A stretch of 64,000 nt of DNA from Paragonimus skrjabini miyazakii (Eukaryota > Platyhelminthes > Trematoda > Plagiorchiida > Troglotrematidae): positions 189,475 through 253,474 of the forward strand of contig JTDE01000266.1 of assembly GCA_014338405.1 (NCBI GenBank), read 5' to 3'. Shown piece by piece: positions 30,101 to 38,600 of this stretch; position 1 is the first letter of the stretch; every line of letters begins with the position of its first letter. The notes under the pieces were generated by a model. It was not told the DNA's origin. It saw only the letters and a program-made list of their open reading frames with translations, and searched no databases. The position numbers and the translations under genes are program-made.

Positions 30101-31947
30101 TGACTGGGCTCGAAATTCCATAAAGCATGATGGGTGTCAAGCTTCAAAATGAAAATCGTTTGCACAGACTCTGATTAATTTTCATGATCTTGAATTAAAA
30201 ATCTGCTTCAAATAAGCGGAGTAGCTAAAATGAAATCTTGCTTAAGTTATAATTTCAAGTTTTTATAAACAGTTTGGTTGAAGAGTATACGTAGACCGCC
30301 GCATGTACAAAATAAATAGTATTTGTTTAATGAAATTTAAGAAAATTCTTTTGTTGTTACATTTTCTGGTGCAGAGAAATATCAGCCACCTAAACATGCT
30401 ATATGAATGCCGCTACTGATGACCACACAACGAAAAACGGTTTTGTACAATTCGTATAAAAAACGTGAAATTACACGGCACACTTTATAATACACAGGTA
30501 ACATGATAAGATGAATGCCATTCACAATCGATTGCGGCTGTTTTACCCCAATATTTTTTTCCTTCTGTCTCATTCAAACAGAATCAATGGACTTGAGTCC
30601 CGCTGTTGTTGAAACTCTTCAGTAGTGCATAAACATGCCACAGACTAGACGTCCGGCCACGCTTTCTCAATTCAACCATGTTGACCACTGCAGCATTGCT
30701 TTCAAATTAGGCATAACTATATAACTGAATGCAGACACTCAGTCAAATTCATTTGCCACTAATATTCAGTTTGTCCGATCAACTCCACAGAAAGAACAGA
30801 AACTGCACAATTCCCTCTAATCTATGACCGCAGGATAAAGACTTTTCTAAAAGCTTCAATCGTGAAGGGCGTTTAAAATGCACTGATATTTTGATTACTC
30901 GTAAATAGTAAGACAGTTGATGGAGGTAACTTAAGCAAGTATCGTTATATTAACCTTCAACACTTAGCGACTTGCAAGCGATGTGGAGAGATGTATAAGG
31001 CGCATAGTTACAGTAAAATGTCAGACCAACTATTATTCGGAATGCGAACATAAAATTGATTAATATGAGCATTTTAAAATAAACCCTACCCTCATCTACC
31101 CATGGATTTGGTGAACGTAAATGAAGTGCAGTCAAACGGGATATTAAAGTGTGCAAAACAACGATTTGACTTATCATTATTTTCAGCGTTTTCTAATAGA
31201 ACAAGTGCAATATGAATAATCAGAATTAGTTACTTTGTGTCTACCAAATAATGGTGCAAAACATTTACAAAAAATAATTCCGTAGAAACCTTTCAGCGAA
31301 CTGTAGAATTGAATCAGTGCAGCTTCATATTACATAGATGTGCTTTCCATTTCGCCTGTAGTAGTATCAGATGTAAATAGTGTGTTGTAATATTTTATAA
31401 GCATTACTGTGAGTGTAAATTTTGTGGCCTAGGTGAGTGCGAGAAATCCAGACAAACTCACAAACATTCAGGATACACATTTTATCTCGTGCATACAATC
31501 GTAGATGAATTAAACGACCGCAGACATTGGTGGTTTTCATATGATTAACTGAAGGTGACCTGTCTGTGAGCCAGAAATGTTGCTGTCTGATGAAACTGAA
31601 TTAATAGTTGCTTTATTAGTAAAGTGGAATCTACTGTCAAGTCCGAAAATCACTTATTTGATTTGTTTAATTAAAACGGTTTTAGGGATATACCATGCAT
31701 AGTGAACACAGAGTGAACTCAAGTAACTGATTCCTCATATTGAAAATCGGAGTTCTGTGGTCAGCTTCTTAACTTTCACTGGTTTAAATCTGCATAATCT
31801 GTTTCGATAAATAAAAACAGTTTATACTGAATGTATCTTTGGTTACAATGGTACAGCTAAGCAGACGTCGGTAAGTAATTGTTTTGAAAGCTGCTGTCTA
31901 ATTGCTGATTCGCCTCAACTCACCAGCTTGAGATCCTGTTCCAAAAC
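3109..31947 (-). CDS. Large micro-exon gene (MEG-like), inferred span
   Basis: This is the inferred extent of a minus-strand gene assembled from tiny exons. Each exon is bracketed by a pyrimidine-AG acceptor and a GTAAG or GTGAG donor. The best nine lie at 31924-31947, 28818-28838, 28437-28454, 28199-28216, 27830-27847, 27088-27120, 24194-24214, 8289-8318 and 6566-6604. All have lengths divisible by three, all begin with two bases that complete a codon, and all are open only or best in that phase. Nearly all end in a single G. Symmetric phase-1 micro-exons are the hallmark of schistosome MEGs, which encode secreted, variably spliced proteins. Translated exons are rich in Gly, Ala and Ser with scattered acidic residues. 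The signal-peptide exon, the terminal exon and the exact exon set were not found, so product length is unknown. It could also be two adjacent genes. Introns hold PLE and SINE debris. Confidence 0.6.
3253..3276 (-). CDS. Possible micro-exon, 24 nt
   Basis: The acceptor is TGTGTATTCAG and the donor GTGAGC. In phase 1 it is open (V-Q-I-F-Q-P-I-P) and ends in A. It could be one of the last exons of the minus-strand MEG. Confidence 0.4.
3990..4320 (-). mobile_element. Penelope-like element 3' end, inverted fragment
   Basis: The reverse complement of this stretch matches 5360-5650 over about 250-300 bases with roughly 80 percent identity by eye. The match includes the end of the PLE coding region and its 3' tail. 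It therefore faces away from the PLE copy that follows, so the two 3' ends point outwards. PLEs are known for such pseudo-LTR arrangements, tandem or inverted. Confidence 0.6.
4640..5650 (+). mobile_element. Penelope-like element, RT thumb plus GIY-YIG endonuclease
   Basis: The frame at 4700-4987 contains the PLE thumb region, with R-S-L-I-N-R-A-R-R-I followed by a segment ending near S-S-E-E-I-R. After a stop and frame change, 5039-5150 reads V-Y-E-I-K-Y-D-E-Y and then N-I-G-Q-R-S-R-Q-L-N, the PLE form of the GIY-YIG endonuclease motif (Y-I-G-Q-T-S-R-Q-L). The usual Tyr is replaced by Asn. A third frame, 5190-5426, carries the C-terminal part (A-I-A-L-R...R-V-I-H-K-G-L...E-R-R-C-A-E). The 3' tail continues to about 5650. 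The palm domain is absent. It is a dead, 5'-truncated copy. Confidence 0.75.
6566..6604 (-). CDS. Micro-exon, 39 nt
   Basis: The acceptor is CACCTTTCAG and the donor GTAAGT. In phase 1 it reads x-N-M-E-D-T-G-F-K-Q-T-G-N, ending in G; the other two phases contain early stops or start with one. It is the longest exon in the series. An internal AG would give a 27-nt variant. Confidence 0.65.
8289..8318 (-). CDS. Micro-exon, 30 nt
   Basis: The acceptor TTTTTTTCTTTTGCAG is the strongest in the window and the donor is GTGAGT. In phase 1 it reads A-S-V-G-E-D-T-F-V-P, ending in G. A second AG nine bases in would give a 21-nt exon in the same phase, so two in-frame variants are possible. Confidence 0.7.
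8760..8774 (-). CDS. Possible micro-exon, 15 nt
   Basis: The donor is GTAAGT. The acceptor GCGGAG lacks a pyrimidine tract. In phase 1 it is open (F-F-E-F-R) and ends in G. It is listed only because it fits the gene's phase and lies between stronger exons. Confidence 0.2.
9840..14300. other. No gene seen in this intron-like stretch
   Basis: Short frames at 10785-10997, 12896-13153 and 13271-13462 show no family resemblance. If the minus-strand MEG is one gene, this is intron. At 12838-12856 there is a plus-strand splice-like cassette related to one at 32874, described among the findings. Confidence 0.4.
14372..14386 (-). CDS. Possible micro-exon, 15 nt
   Basis: The donor is GTAAGT and the acceptor is TGGTCAAG with little pyrimidine. 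In phase 1 it is open (x-W-A-T-K) and ends in T. The length is symmetric, but the acceptor is weak. Confidence 0.3.
15237..15243 (-). CDS. Possible micro-exon, 7 nt
   Basis: The acceptor is CTCTGACTTTAG and the donor GTAAGT. Seven bases would take phase 0 back to phase 1 (C-E plus one base). Both signals are good, but an exon this short cannot be trusted without transcripts. Confidence 0.3.
16677..16900 (-). mobile_element. Penelope-like element, C-terminal fragment
   Basis: The minus strand reads A-D-R-G-H-P-A-I-K then F-A-I-I-Y-R-V-P-R-N-K, and ends K-P-D-L-C-A-R-K-K-S-A-R-T-F-N-L-L before a stop at 16677. This is the pattern of the extreme C-terminus of PLE proteins (I-Y-R-V-P, then K-P-x-L-C-x-Q-K, then L-x-L-P-W). 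Upstream RT and endonuclease were not found intact. It lies in a long intron of the inferred minus-strand MEG, in the same orientation. Confidence 0.6.
19260..20330 (+). mobile_element. Penelope-like element, palm to GIY-YIG, decayed
   Basis: The pieces follow PLE order in several frames. Around 19370-19450 is I-G-V-A-M-G-W-P-L-G-P-L-L-A-D-F-F-M (RT motif B). Around 19640-19760 is a thumb segment containing T-W-S-G-Q-Y-A-H-F-D-S-F and K-R-N-H-I-R-S-L. The frame 19803-20048 contains V-S-L-L-S-K-G-D-S-V-A-E-V-T. Around 20060-20150 is S-S-Y-T-G-R-T-T-R-G-V-S, the GIY-YIG motif, followed by E-H. Frameshifts and stops separate the pieces, so it is inactive. It is antisense to the MEG intron it sits in. 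Confidence 0.75.
22320..22346 (-). CDS. Possible micro-exon, 27 nt, phase 0
   Basis: The acceptor CGTTTCTCAACAG has a strong pyrimidine tract and the donor is GTGAGT. It is open only in phase 0 (I-R-A-P-C-M-Q-I-E), unlike the other exons. A second AG inside would leave a 6-nt exon at 22320-22325. It may be an optional exon or may not be used. Confidence 0.3.
23643..23653 (-). CDS. Possible micro-exon, 11 nt
   Basis: The donor is a perfect GTAAGT and the acceptor is TAATGTAG, eleven bases upstream. It would move the frame from phase 1 to phase 0. It makes sense only with the downstream candidates at 22320-22346 (phase 0) and 15237-15243 (returns to phase 1). Confidence 0.3.
24194..24214 (-). 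CDS. Micro-exon, 21 nt (module copy 2)
   Basis: The acceptor is ACTGCAG and the donor GTAAGT. In phase 1 it reads G-D-D-Q-V-V-A, ending in G. It pairs with the 21-nt exon at 28818-28838: same length, same GTGAC start, and related intron flanks. Confidence 0.65.
26699..26722 (-). CDS. Possible micro-exon, 24 nt
   Basis: The donor is GTAAGC and the acceptor is CCAATTAG, 24 bases upstream. In phase 1 it is open and reads V-A-Y-F-Y-P-F-E, ending in G. The composition is more aromatic than the other exons, so it may be spurious. Confidence 0.4.
27088..27120 (-). CDS. Micro-exon, 33 nt
   Basis: The donor is GTGAGT and the acceptor CTTAAG has a weak pyrimidine tract. In phase 1 it is open and reads V-S-I-I-C-H-T-V-A-P-G, ending in G. 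Length and phase fit the gene, but the acceptor is the weakest of the main set. Confidence 0.45.
27540..27549 (-). CDS. Possible micro-exon, 10 nt or 3 nt
   Basis: A donor GTAAGT is preceded ten bases upstream by the acceptor ATTTTTTAG. A second AG three bases before the donor would leave a 3-nt exon (ATG, 27540-27542). The 10-nt version would shift the frame from phase 1. The 3-nt version would keep phase 1 and add one Asp. Neither can be proven from sequence. Confidence 0.3.
27830..27847 (-). CDS. Micro-exon, 18 nt
   Basis: The acceptor is TTTCTTTTGTTACAG, one of the best pyrimidine tracts in the window, and the donor is GTAAGT. In phase 1 it reads (A)-T-V-Y-S-T, ending in G. Confidence 0.7.
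28199..28216 (-). CDS. Micro-exon, 18 nt
   Basis: The acceptor is AATTTTCACCAG and the donor GTGAGC. In phase 1 it reads x-V-A-G-G-P, ending with a single G. Splice signals on both sides are strong and the length is a multiple of three. Confidence 0.65.
28437..28454 (-). CDS. Micro-exon, 18 nt
   Basis: The acceptor is CTTTTCAG and the donor GTGAGT. In phase 1 it reads (D)-D-F-Q-E-R. It lies about 360 bases downstream of the previous exon in gene direction, within a cluster of four short exons in 1 kb. Confidence 0.65.
28818..28838 (-). CDS. Micro-exon, 21 nt (module copy 1)
   Basis: The acceptor is TTGCTTGTTGCAG and the donor is a perfect GTAAGT. In phase 1 it reads G-D-S-S-A-L-G, ending with a G that starts the next codon. 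It resembles the 21-nt exon at 24194-24214 in length, in its first bases and in the flanking intron (a TTTTATTCT tract before both acceptors), which suggests that one exon module was duplicated. Confidence 0.7.
29107..29215 (-). mobile_element. tRNA-derived SINE, 3' part only
   Basis: This matches the 3' portion of the SINE at 57776-58015: the shared blocks read on the plus strand as GATGAGTAGTC, then CAATTGATCGCAGCTG and CCAGTCGGC. The tRNA head and the hammerhead part are missing, consistent with the 5' truncation usual for retroposed copies. It lies in an intron of the inferred minus-strand MEG. Confidence 0.65.
31924..31947 (-). CDS. Micro-exon, 24 nt
   Basis: The acceptor is CCTGTCAG and the donor GTGAGT. 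In phase 1 it reads (G)-F-G-T-G-S-Q-A-(G). This is the most 5' exon of the minus-strand MEG that I trust. No coding exon with a signal peptide could be fixed upstream. Confidence 0.6.
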
Positions 31948-33869
31948 CTGACAGGTAGATTAAATGAAATAATTTTATTGTTGACGTTTTTAATATTGTC
32001 TGACAACTCGCAATATCTTTCATTAAACTAACAACAGTGGTCACTTTATCAATAACTCTGGTGAAGTAATACATCGTTATATAAACTTAAAGTCACTACT
32101 TCCACATTCTTACCACGAATCTTAAAATAATTTCGCAGTAATCCAATAAATCACACCTAATATTGATTCGATAGCACGATAAACATTCTTGTTGAATTGT
32201 TATTTAGTTGTTTCTCAAGCATACCAATGTCAAAATTATGATCATACTTATGACCCAATTGAGCTAACGATTGGTTGACATTGTTTCCGGTAATGGGTTA
32301 CTATTAAAAACAGCGCCTTAACAAAAAAATTGGAAATTGAATCAGAAAACAGAACATTCAGTCAAATATTTAAGAACTGGACTGGAATTTGGATGTTGCA
32401 AGTCATTTGATATATATTAGGGAAAATTATACTTATCTCTAGGCCAGCATAATAGAACACTAAAGAATGTTTCACTGAAAATTTCGGTTTTTAAGAAAAA
32501 ATAAGTAGCAAAATCAATAGGTTGTCGGTAAAATTGATAAATTGAAAAAGCGGACAACAATGAAGACCACTGGTCGATTTTTTAAGCACCACCTTACTAG
32601 ATAACGCAAAACAACATCCAACGAAATGCGCGATAAAAATATTACATATTATTTTGTGTTCGTGATAAAGTGCACCATCACCTGTCTTAGTTTAAATAAG
32701 CGAAACAGAATAAATTGCGTCCAATTGTCCACCCATTTATAACTTGGACATTTCAACTTTTATTACCTGCCAAAATAACCAGAAGTATGCCAGATAGTGA
32801 GGAAAATTGGAATAGCATATTGTTTTTGCACAATGTATGTTTTCAAAGATGATTGCACCGAAGAATTTTCAGCTTTTATAGGGTGATCTATTGGAACAGG
32901 TGAGGAAGAAATAGTTTTTACAGACAAGGCAGTATTACTTGAGGACTAGCTTTAATGGATTGAAATTCATTGACATTTTTTTGCTTTCAAACTAGAATAA
33001 CTGCAACCCTACTCAAAATGCGTGAACACCTGCGCAGTTGCGCTCACTACTATCGCAACTTACTTTGCTTGACAACAGATATACGAGAGTGTACAAACCT
33101 CACTGCACGGTCCGTATAAAAAACTGATCATAAAATTTTTTGAACAAAAGGTTTATAACACAAATGGTGGTAGATGAGCACGTTTTGTGTTAATTAATCT
33201 ATATTGGCTTTACCGTTGAGTCGATCTTTACAGCAAACAAGTACCAGGTTTATATTCCTGAAGCGGGTTAGTTCAGGACGCTGATTCCAGGGAAGTGTTA
33301 CGTTTAAAAACCCGTTTCTGAACACACAAGACAGAAGTCAGCTGTCTGATTGAGACCGCTTTAGTAAACCGCAACAGCCTTGAGCTGAAATGACTTAGCA
33401 GGATTCTTGATGCACAAATCAAGTCAATAACAAGACTGATAGTCAGGATGCTTTTAACTACTGCAAAATCTACCATTTTGTGTGTTTCATGGAAATGGCC
33501 CCTCTGGATTAACGTTGACCTTTGCATCCCTTTGAACAAGTGTTCCTGCACTCCAAGGACTGCATATTTATCGGTTACGTCCGTGTAATCTCCTTCAAAA
33601 CTACACATAATCTAGCATACACAATGTGACGTAGCGCGCATAAATCAAAATTCTTTCTCGAACGTACTTTTAGCTTCTGTGTTTGGCTACCGTAAAAGTT
33701 TGCTTAATCAAAGCTTTTATTCGTTGTACTGTTTGATGCACGACGTGTTCACCCTTAAAACCTGCCTCACCTAGGTCATATTTTTTATACGGCATTCATT
33801 TATTTGGGTAATGCTTTCTCTCAACTGTGTCTATGTGTGATCCTTTTGGAGGTAACCATTTGATTGCAA

Positions 33870-35660
33870 AACGGAAGTGATCATTGATGAGGCACAAATC
33901 GTGTGATCTCCTCGGAACAAACATTTTCTACATTCTGATCACACGTTAACAGGTAACTAATTTTGAACGGGTCGAAATTACACAGAGCGGAAGTCATGGC
34001 TTGAAGGATTGAACAGACAGAAACAAAACTGAAAATCAGCATTCTGGGAATACAGACTGCCACAGTGGTCGCAGTGTCAACAGAAATTGTTCCTGAACAT
34101 AGGAACAGATTTTGGCTGCTAGTTGTGAACAACGGTGGCGTTGTTCGTAGCTCGGGTTGATGGTTTCAACGCTTTAAAACTATACGCTAGAACACTTATG
34201 CACTGATGGTGTCACCTCGCTTGGTGATGAAACGTTTACAACCTAAATACCGGGCTTGGCGAACATACCAGTACCAAAACAGACTATGAGGTTTGATAGC
34301 CAAGGTCTCAGCAAGCTGGAGTATGCGCTCCCAGCTGCTTCGAAAGGTCGCCGAGAATGCGTTAGGAAGTTTGCCTCTGTGTGCTGGTTAGAGTATGTGC
34401 TTTGCAATTGATGATGCTTGATGTCGTTCGTTGGCATTTCTAACTGAGTCCCCACCCAATTTGGAACATACGAGCAGCTAATTGTCGGCTTGTCCACCCT
34501 ATGTAGCTCATACTGCAGTTAAACAATCATTTGTGTAAACGGTAGAACGCGACGGACGTAGACTGTTTATTCTTAGCCAAGAAGGCTGGTAGAGTTTTGG
34601 TTTGCCGCACTACACACAGGTTTGCCGTGTCATAATTCCTGGATACAGCTGATGTTAGATGCTTCCTTGTCAATGTTGATCAGCTGTCCCCCAAAAACAG
34701 GAACTCTAAATACAATGTCCTATTCGGTATCGTCATCAATTCTACTATTAGGATGATGGCTCTGCTGCACTTTGTAACAAACTGCAGGAGAAAACCGTTA
34801 TTAAACCTATTTCTAGCCGTAAATTGTCTTCCGTGCTCTGTGGAGAAACGCCTTGAATGAGCTTCCGTTATACGGCACTGGACAAAAGCCTCTGAAACGC
34901 ATAAAACATCATGTCCAAATAGGTTGCCGAAAAGACGGACCTTCATACCGTGCAACCTGATCTGACAGCCATTCACTTCGTTCTCTGTAGTCAACTTTAA
35001 GCTCAAATAAGCCTGGTTAATCTTCAAGACCAAAATATTTCTATCACTTGAGCCTTCGAAAATGGTCGGAATATCATCTACGTAGCCTCTGTACAACGTT
35101 GCTTTTAATAGACTTTCGCATAAGGTGGACTTCGCTCTTGCTATGAAGAGCTACCCATTGTAATTCCGTCCAATTCCGAAAACTTTGCGTCTAAAAATTG
35201 AACCTTTCATTATATGTGCACAAAAGTCAATGATCTCAGTTCGATCACTGGGAAAGAAAAGGAGACACTGCCGCTAAGAATAAATTCGCAGGTGGTATGA
35301 ACGGTGCTTTCATGTAACAGAATGTTGGTGAACAGGGACGTCACGTCAAATGAACACATCACTTTATCTAGGAAATCTAAACCGTCTACACAATCAGGAA
35401 GTTTGAGACTGTCCTTCAGACTGTACCTACCGAAGTGCTGCGCCTTCTGATTGGTGCAAATAAATCAGCTAACCAACGAGTTAATTTATGCCACGGTGAG
35501 TTACATATGTACACTGGGTTTGTGTGTACGTGAGGTTGTGTGCTCAATTTTCGGGGTAACAATTTGAGCACGAAACAAAAAATATGAAGTCTAGTACCCG
35601 CGCTGCCCTGATACCCATTCGCTTTCCTCGTATGAACAGCGTACTCACCAATGTTCATTT
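33870..35660 (-). mobile_element. Penelope-like element, long but frameshifted copy
   Basis: Read on the minus strand in order: the N-terminal palm (S-P-W-H-K-L-T-R-W-L-A-D-L, about 35500), M-C-S-F-D-V-T-S-L-F-T-N (about 35345), G-Y-V-D-D-I (about 35080, an intact catalytic YVDD box), the region L-S-L-K-L-T-T-E-N-E, then C-S-M-S-Y-I-G-W-T-S-R-Q-L-A-A-R (about 34450-34510, GIY-YIG endonuclease with intact Y-I-G), and a C-terminal part with I-L-Q-L-A-E-T-L-A-I. The tail near 33970 matches the copy at 59340-60180, including CCATGACTTCCGC. Several frameshifts break it. Among the PLE copies it is the most complete. Confidence 0.8.
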
Positions 35661-35699
35661 GTCTTGGACGGATATGAAGCTAATGAAGTTCAAATTTTG

Positions 35700-38600
35700 A
35701 CCGGACTACGTAGTACACCCATAGTTGGCTATTCTAATTGAGCCAACTGGGCGACTTAGGCAGTTATCAACCGACACTTTTCAGATAAGAATAACATACA
35801 GATAGACGTTGCATTGGGTTATGGATTACCTGTTTAGACAGACTATTTAATGTGTCATTAAAGATGCGCTTGCTGTATGACAAACGTATCTGCGCGGCAA
35901 CCCCATGAACCAGTCTGAGCATGAAAACTTCCGCTACGATGGGACCTTCCTCGGATACTGTCTACTTGACGGTAGTATTGTCCATGAAAACAAATGATAT
36001 GAATAATTCTACAGATTTTGATAATTTGGAATAAACCAACTTAAGAAAAATCACAGCTATGGCTAGATTCAAACCAGAGCTAGAAATAGTATGCTCAAGC
36101 GCTTCAGGCGCTCTAACAACAAAGCTACGAGGCAACGCCGGAAGCTCAAAATATTCATATGTTGACTCAGTCAACCGTCGTCCCACTGTCTCACATGGAG
36201 TCCGCTAAATATATTGGTAGTTCATGTGGGCGTACACTAAGCGCACTGATAACCAGTGAAACTATGTTACTTATGAGTAGTTTGGCAGATTTTGAAAAGT
36301 TAGAGACGTGTTTTTGTAACGCAGTACAAATATAAAATTTCCGAGATTTCGACGTGGCTTCGTAGTTCACTTGACCCACCGCTTCTTGTTATGGTTCGAA
36401 TTCGGCTGGAGTCCTCATTTTTCTTCACTGATTTCATTCCAGAACGGAAATTGGTATTTTCCGTGCAAAGCGAAATGGTTTCATCTACAGAGAACATCAG
36501 TTTATTAGCGAGACCAAATTCGTCTAAGCTGCTGATCAACTCGAAAGGACAATTGATATAATACATTTGAAATTTCTATAAAGCAGTTACATATATCGTT
36601 CTGTTCGTCCTTTTATTCCGGCGACACTATCCAATCTCCTTTTTTGTTAAACCACTGCCTGGCCGTTCATTATTGGCAGCATCTGTACGTGCGCAGGTAT
36701 GTCAAGTAAACGGTCTTAGAACCGTAACCTGGCTTCAGTGATAGTGCGTTCTTCGAATTACGTTCTGGTAACGTTGCAATAAGCTGGCTTTTTCCCGTTC
36801 ACATGGGAGATGCAGTCTGAGTGAGGGAAATCCTTCGCAGCGCTAGATAACAGGCATTCTAGCAAACTGGAAAACGGAAAAGTGTCATTTGATTTCTATA
36901 CATAATACGTTTGCGATTGCACTAAGTCTACGTAGCGGGATGGGAACTGATGTCTAATCTGGTTACTCCCCGCATAACGTCACAAGATCGCCGATATTCC
37001 AGGATATATGACAGTGTAAACGTCTGAGCAAGGATTGAACTCCTTTGGGCGTTAGGATAAAAACGGAAGAAGGGTTACTTCTACAAAGAAGAAGTGGAAT
37101 TGCAATTCACTTTTTTTTAAGACGTCCGAGTTATTTTAGTTAAACAATGGTAGTTATGATAGGTGTTGCAAACAATGAAAGTTTACAAGTTAGAGAAGGC
37201 TCACAGTGCTTGCATATACCTCATTTTCTGCTGAACGATAGCAGAGGATAGGAGGTTAAACGAAGATTAGGACTTTTGTTTCGGAAAACATAAAACTCGT
37301 TTAATCTCGGAGCACACTGAAGTAATTTGAAAATGGAATACATAAACAGATTCACTGCCGAAGCATGGCAGTAAAGCAGGCAAACGATTCAACAAGTAAT
37401 GACTTGCCGGCTCTGATTCAATAGGCAACACACCGGTTTACATTTATCTTGCTGGTCCATCTGAGGTACCTATCACCTGCTCTAACAAACTTACCCGACA
37501 ATGATACTATTACAACAACTACTACTGAGTACATATTAACACTGAAGAAGATTTGTGCTTATGTTTCTGACAATTAATCAGATGTTGTGGGATCTGCAGT
37601 ACAGTGATTCATGAATGAAAACTATCAAACAATCGAAGTCGCAACTCAGAACTTCGGTTGGTTTTCTCCGAAATCATGATGGCGTAAAAAGACTTTTTGA
37701 AATATTTTAAATTGATCATTCCTAGGGTCGGCACGCGGTAGGCGATAATCGCATTTCACTACCCAAAGCGCAACCAGGATGCTATAACTAACACCGTCTT
37801 ATTGACGACCCACACAATTATTTGTCATAAAACGAGAAATATCTAAAGTTCTTCGTTCAAAACTTTTCGAATTAACTTAGTAAATACATAGCTACAGTAG
37901 TCGACAGTACAATCCCCGAACACGTAAAATGTACCAATCATTTTTGTGAGATTGAACGAAATTTTCTTTTTAAAATACACTTCGTATCTTCTAAAGGCTT
38001 CCGGTGCACTTTGTTATTCACAGAGGAAGACAAAAACATCTTTCCTTTAAGACTAGAATAGTGAGAAAGAAGAATATTATAAGTAGAATATCACGCATAA
38101 TTGATCACAGCTGTCGCAGTTCCAGCAAACATCCTTAATCCTTTCGCGCATTAATCAAGTTCGCTTTATCTTCTTTCTGTTCTATCCTATTTGCCTTGAT
38201 AACTCACATTCTCTCCGCGTAAACCGTCCAGCTGTTTATTATCTTAACACTGTTCAACCGTTTGTGGAACAACATTCCGTGTTCATTCATCTGCACAGGG
38301 CTGTGTCGGGAAATTACGGCCGTATTCGTCTTCTTCTATACATGTAAACCACAGTTCAGAGATATTACACAATCTTTTTACGAGGCTGACTAAAAAGTTT
38401 GTGTGAGTGTGACAGCTGAAAGTAATTTTGTGTTGGTTAATTTGTTTAAGCCAAAATTCTTAATGTTTACCAATGAGCGTTATTGTATTAAGCAGGAAAT
38501 TTCACTTGATGTTTAACAAAACAACGTTGCTGCTCTTTCCTAGCGTCATTCAGAGAAAATACGTGAATTCACTGAAATCTTCACCATGAAACCCGTCAGG

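Noticed and set aside
33273..33608. 111-codon minus-strand frame next to the PLE
   Set aside because: It lies beyond the PLE 3' tail, shows no RT or endonuclease motif, and has no splice context linking it to a gene.
38095..38120. Short match to the SINE body (TGATCACAGCTGTCGCA)
   Set aside because: Only about 17 bases match and nothing extends it, so chance cannot be excluded.
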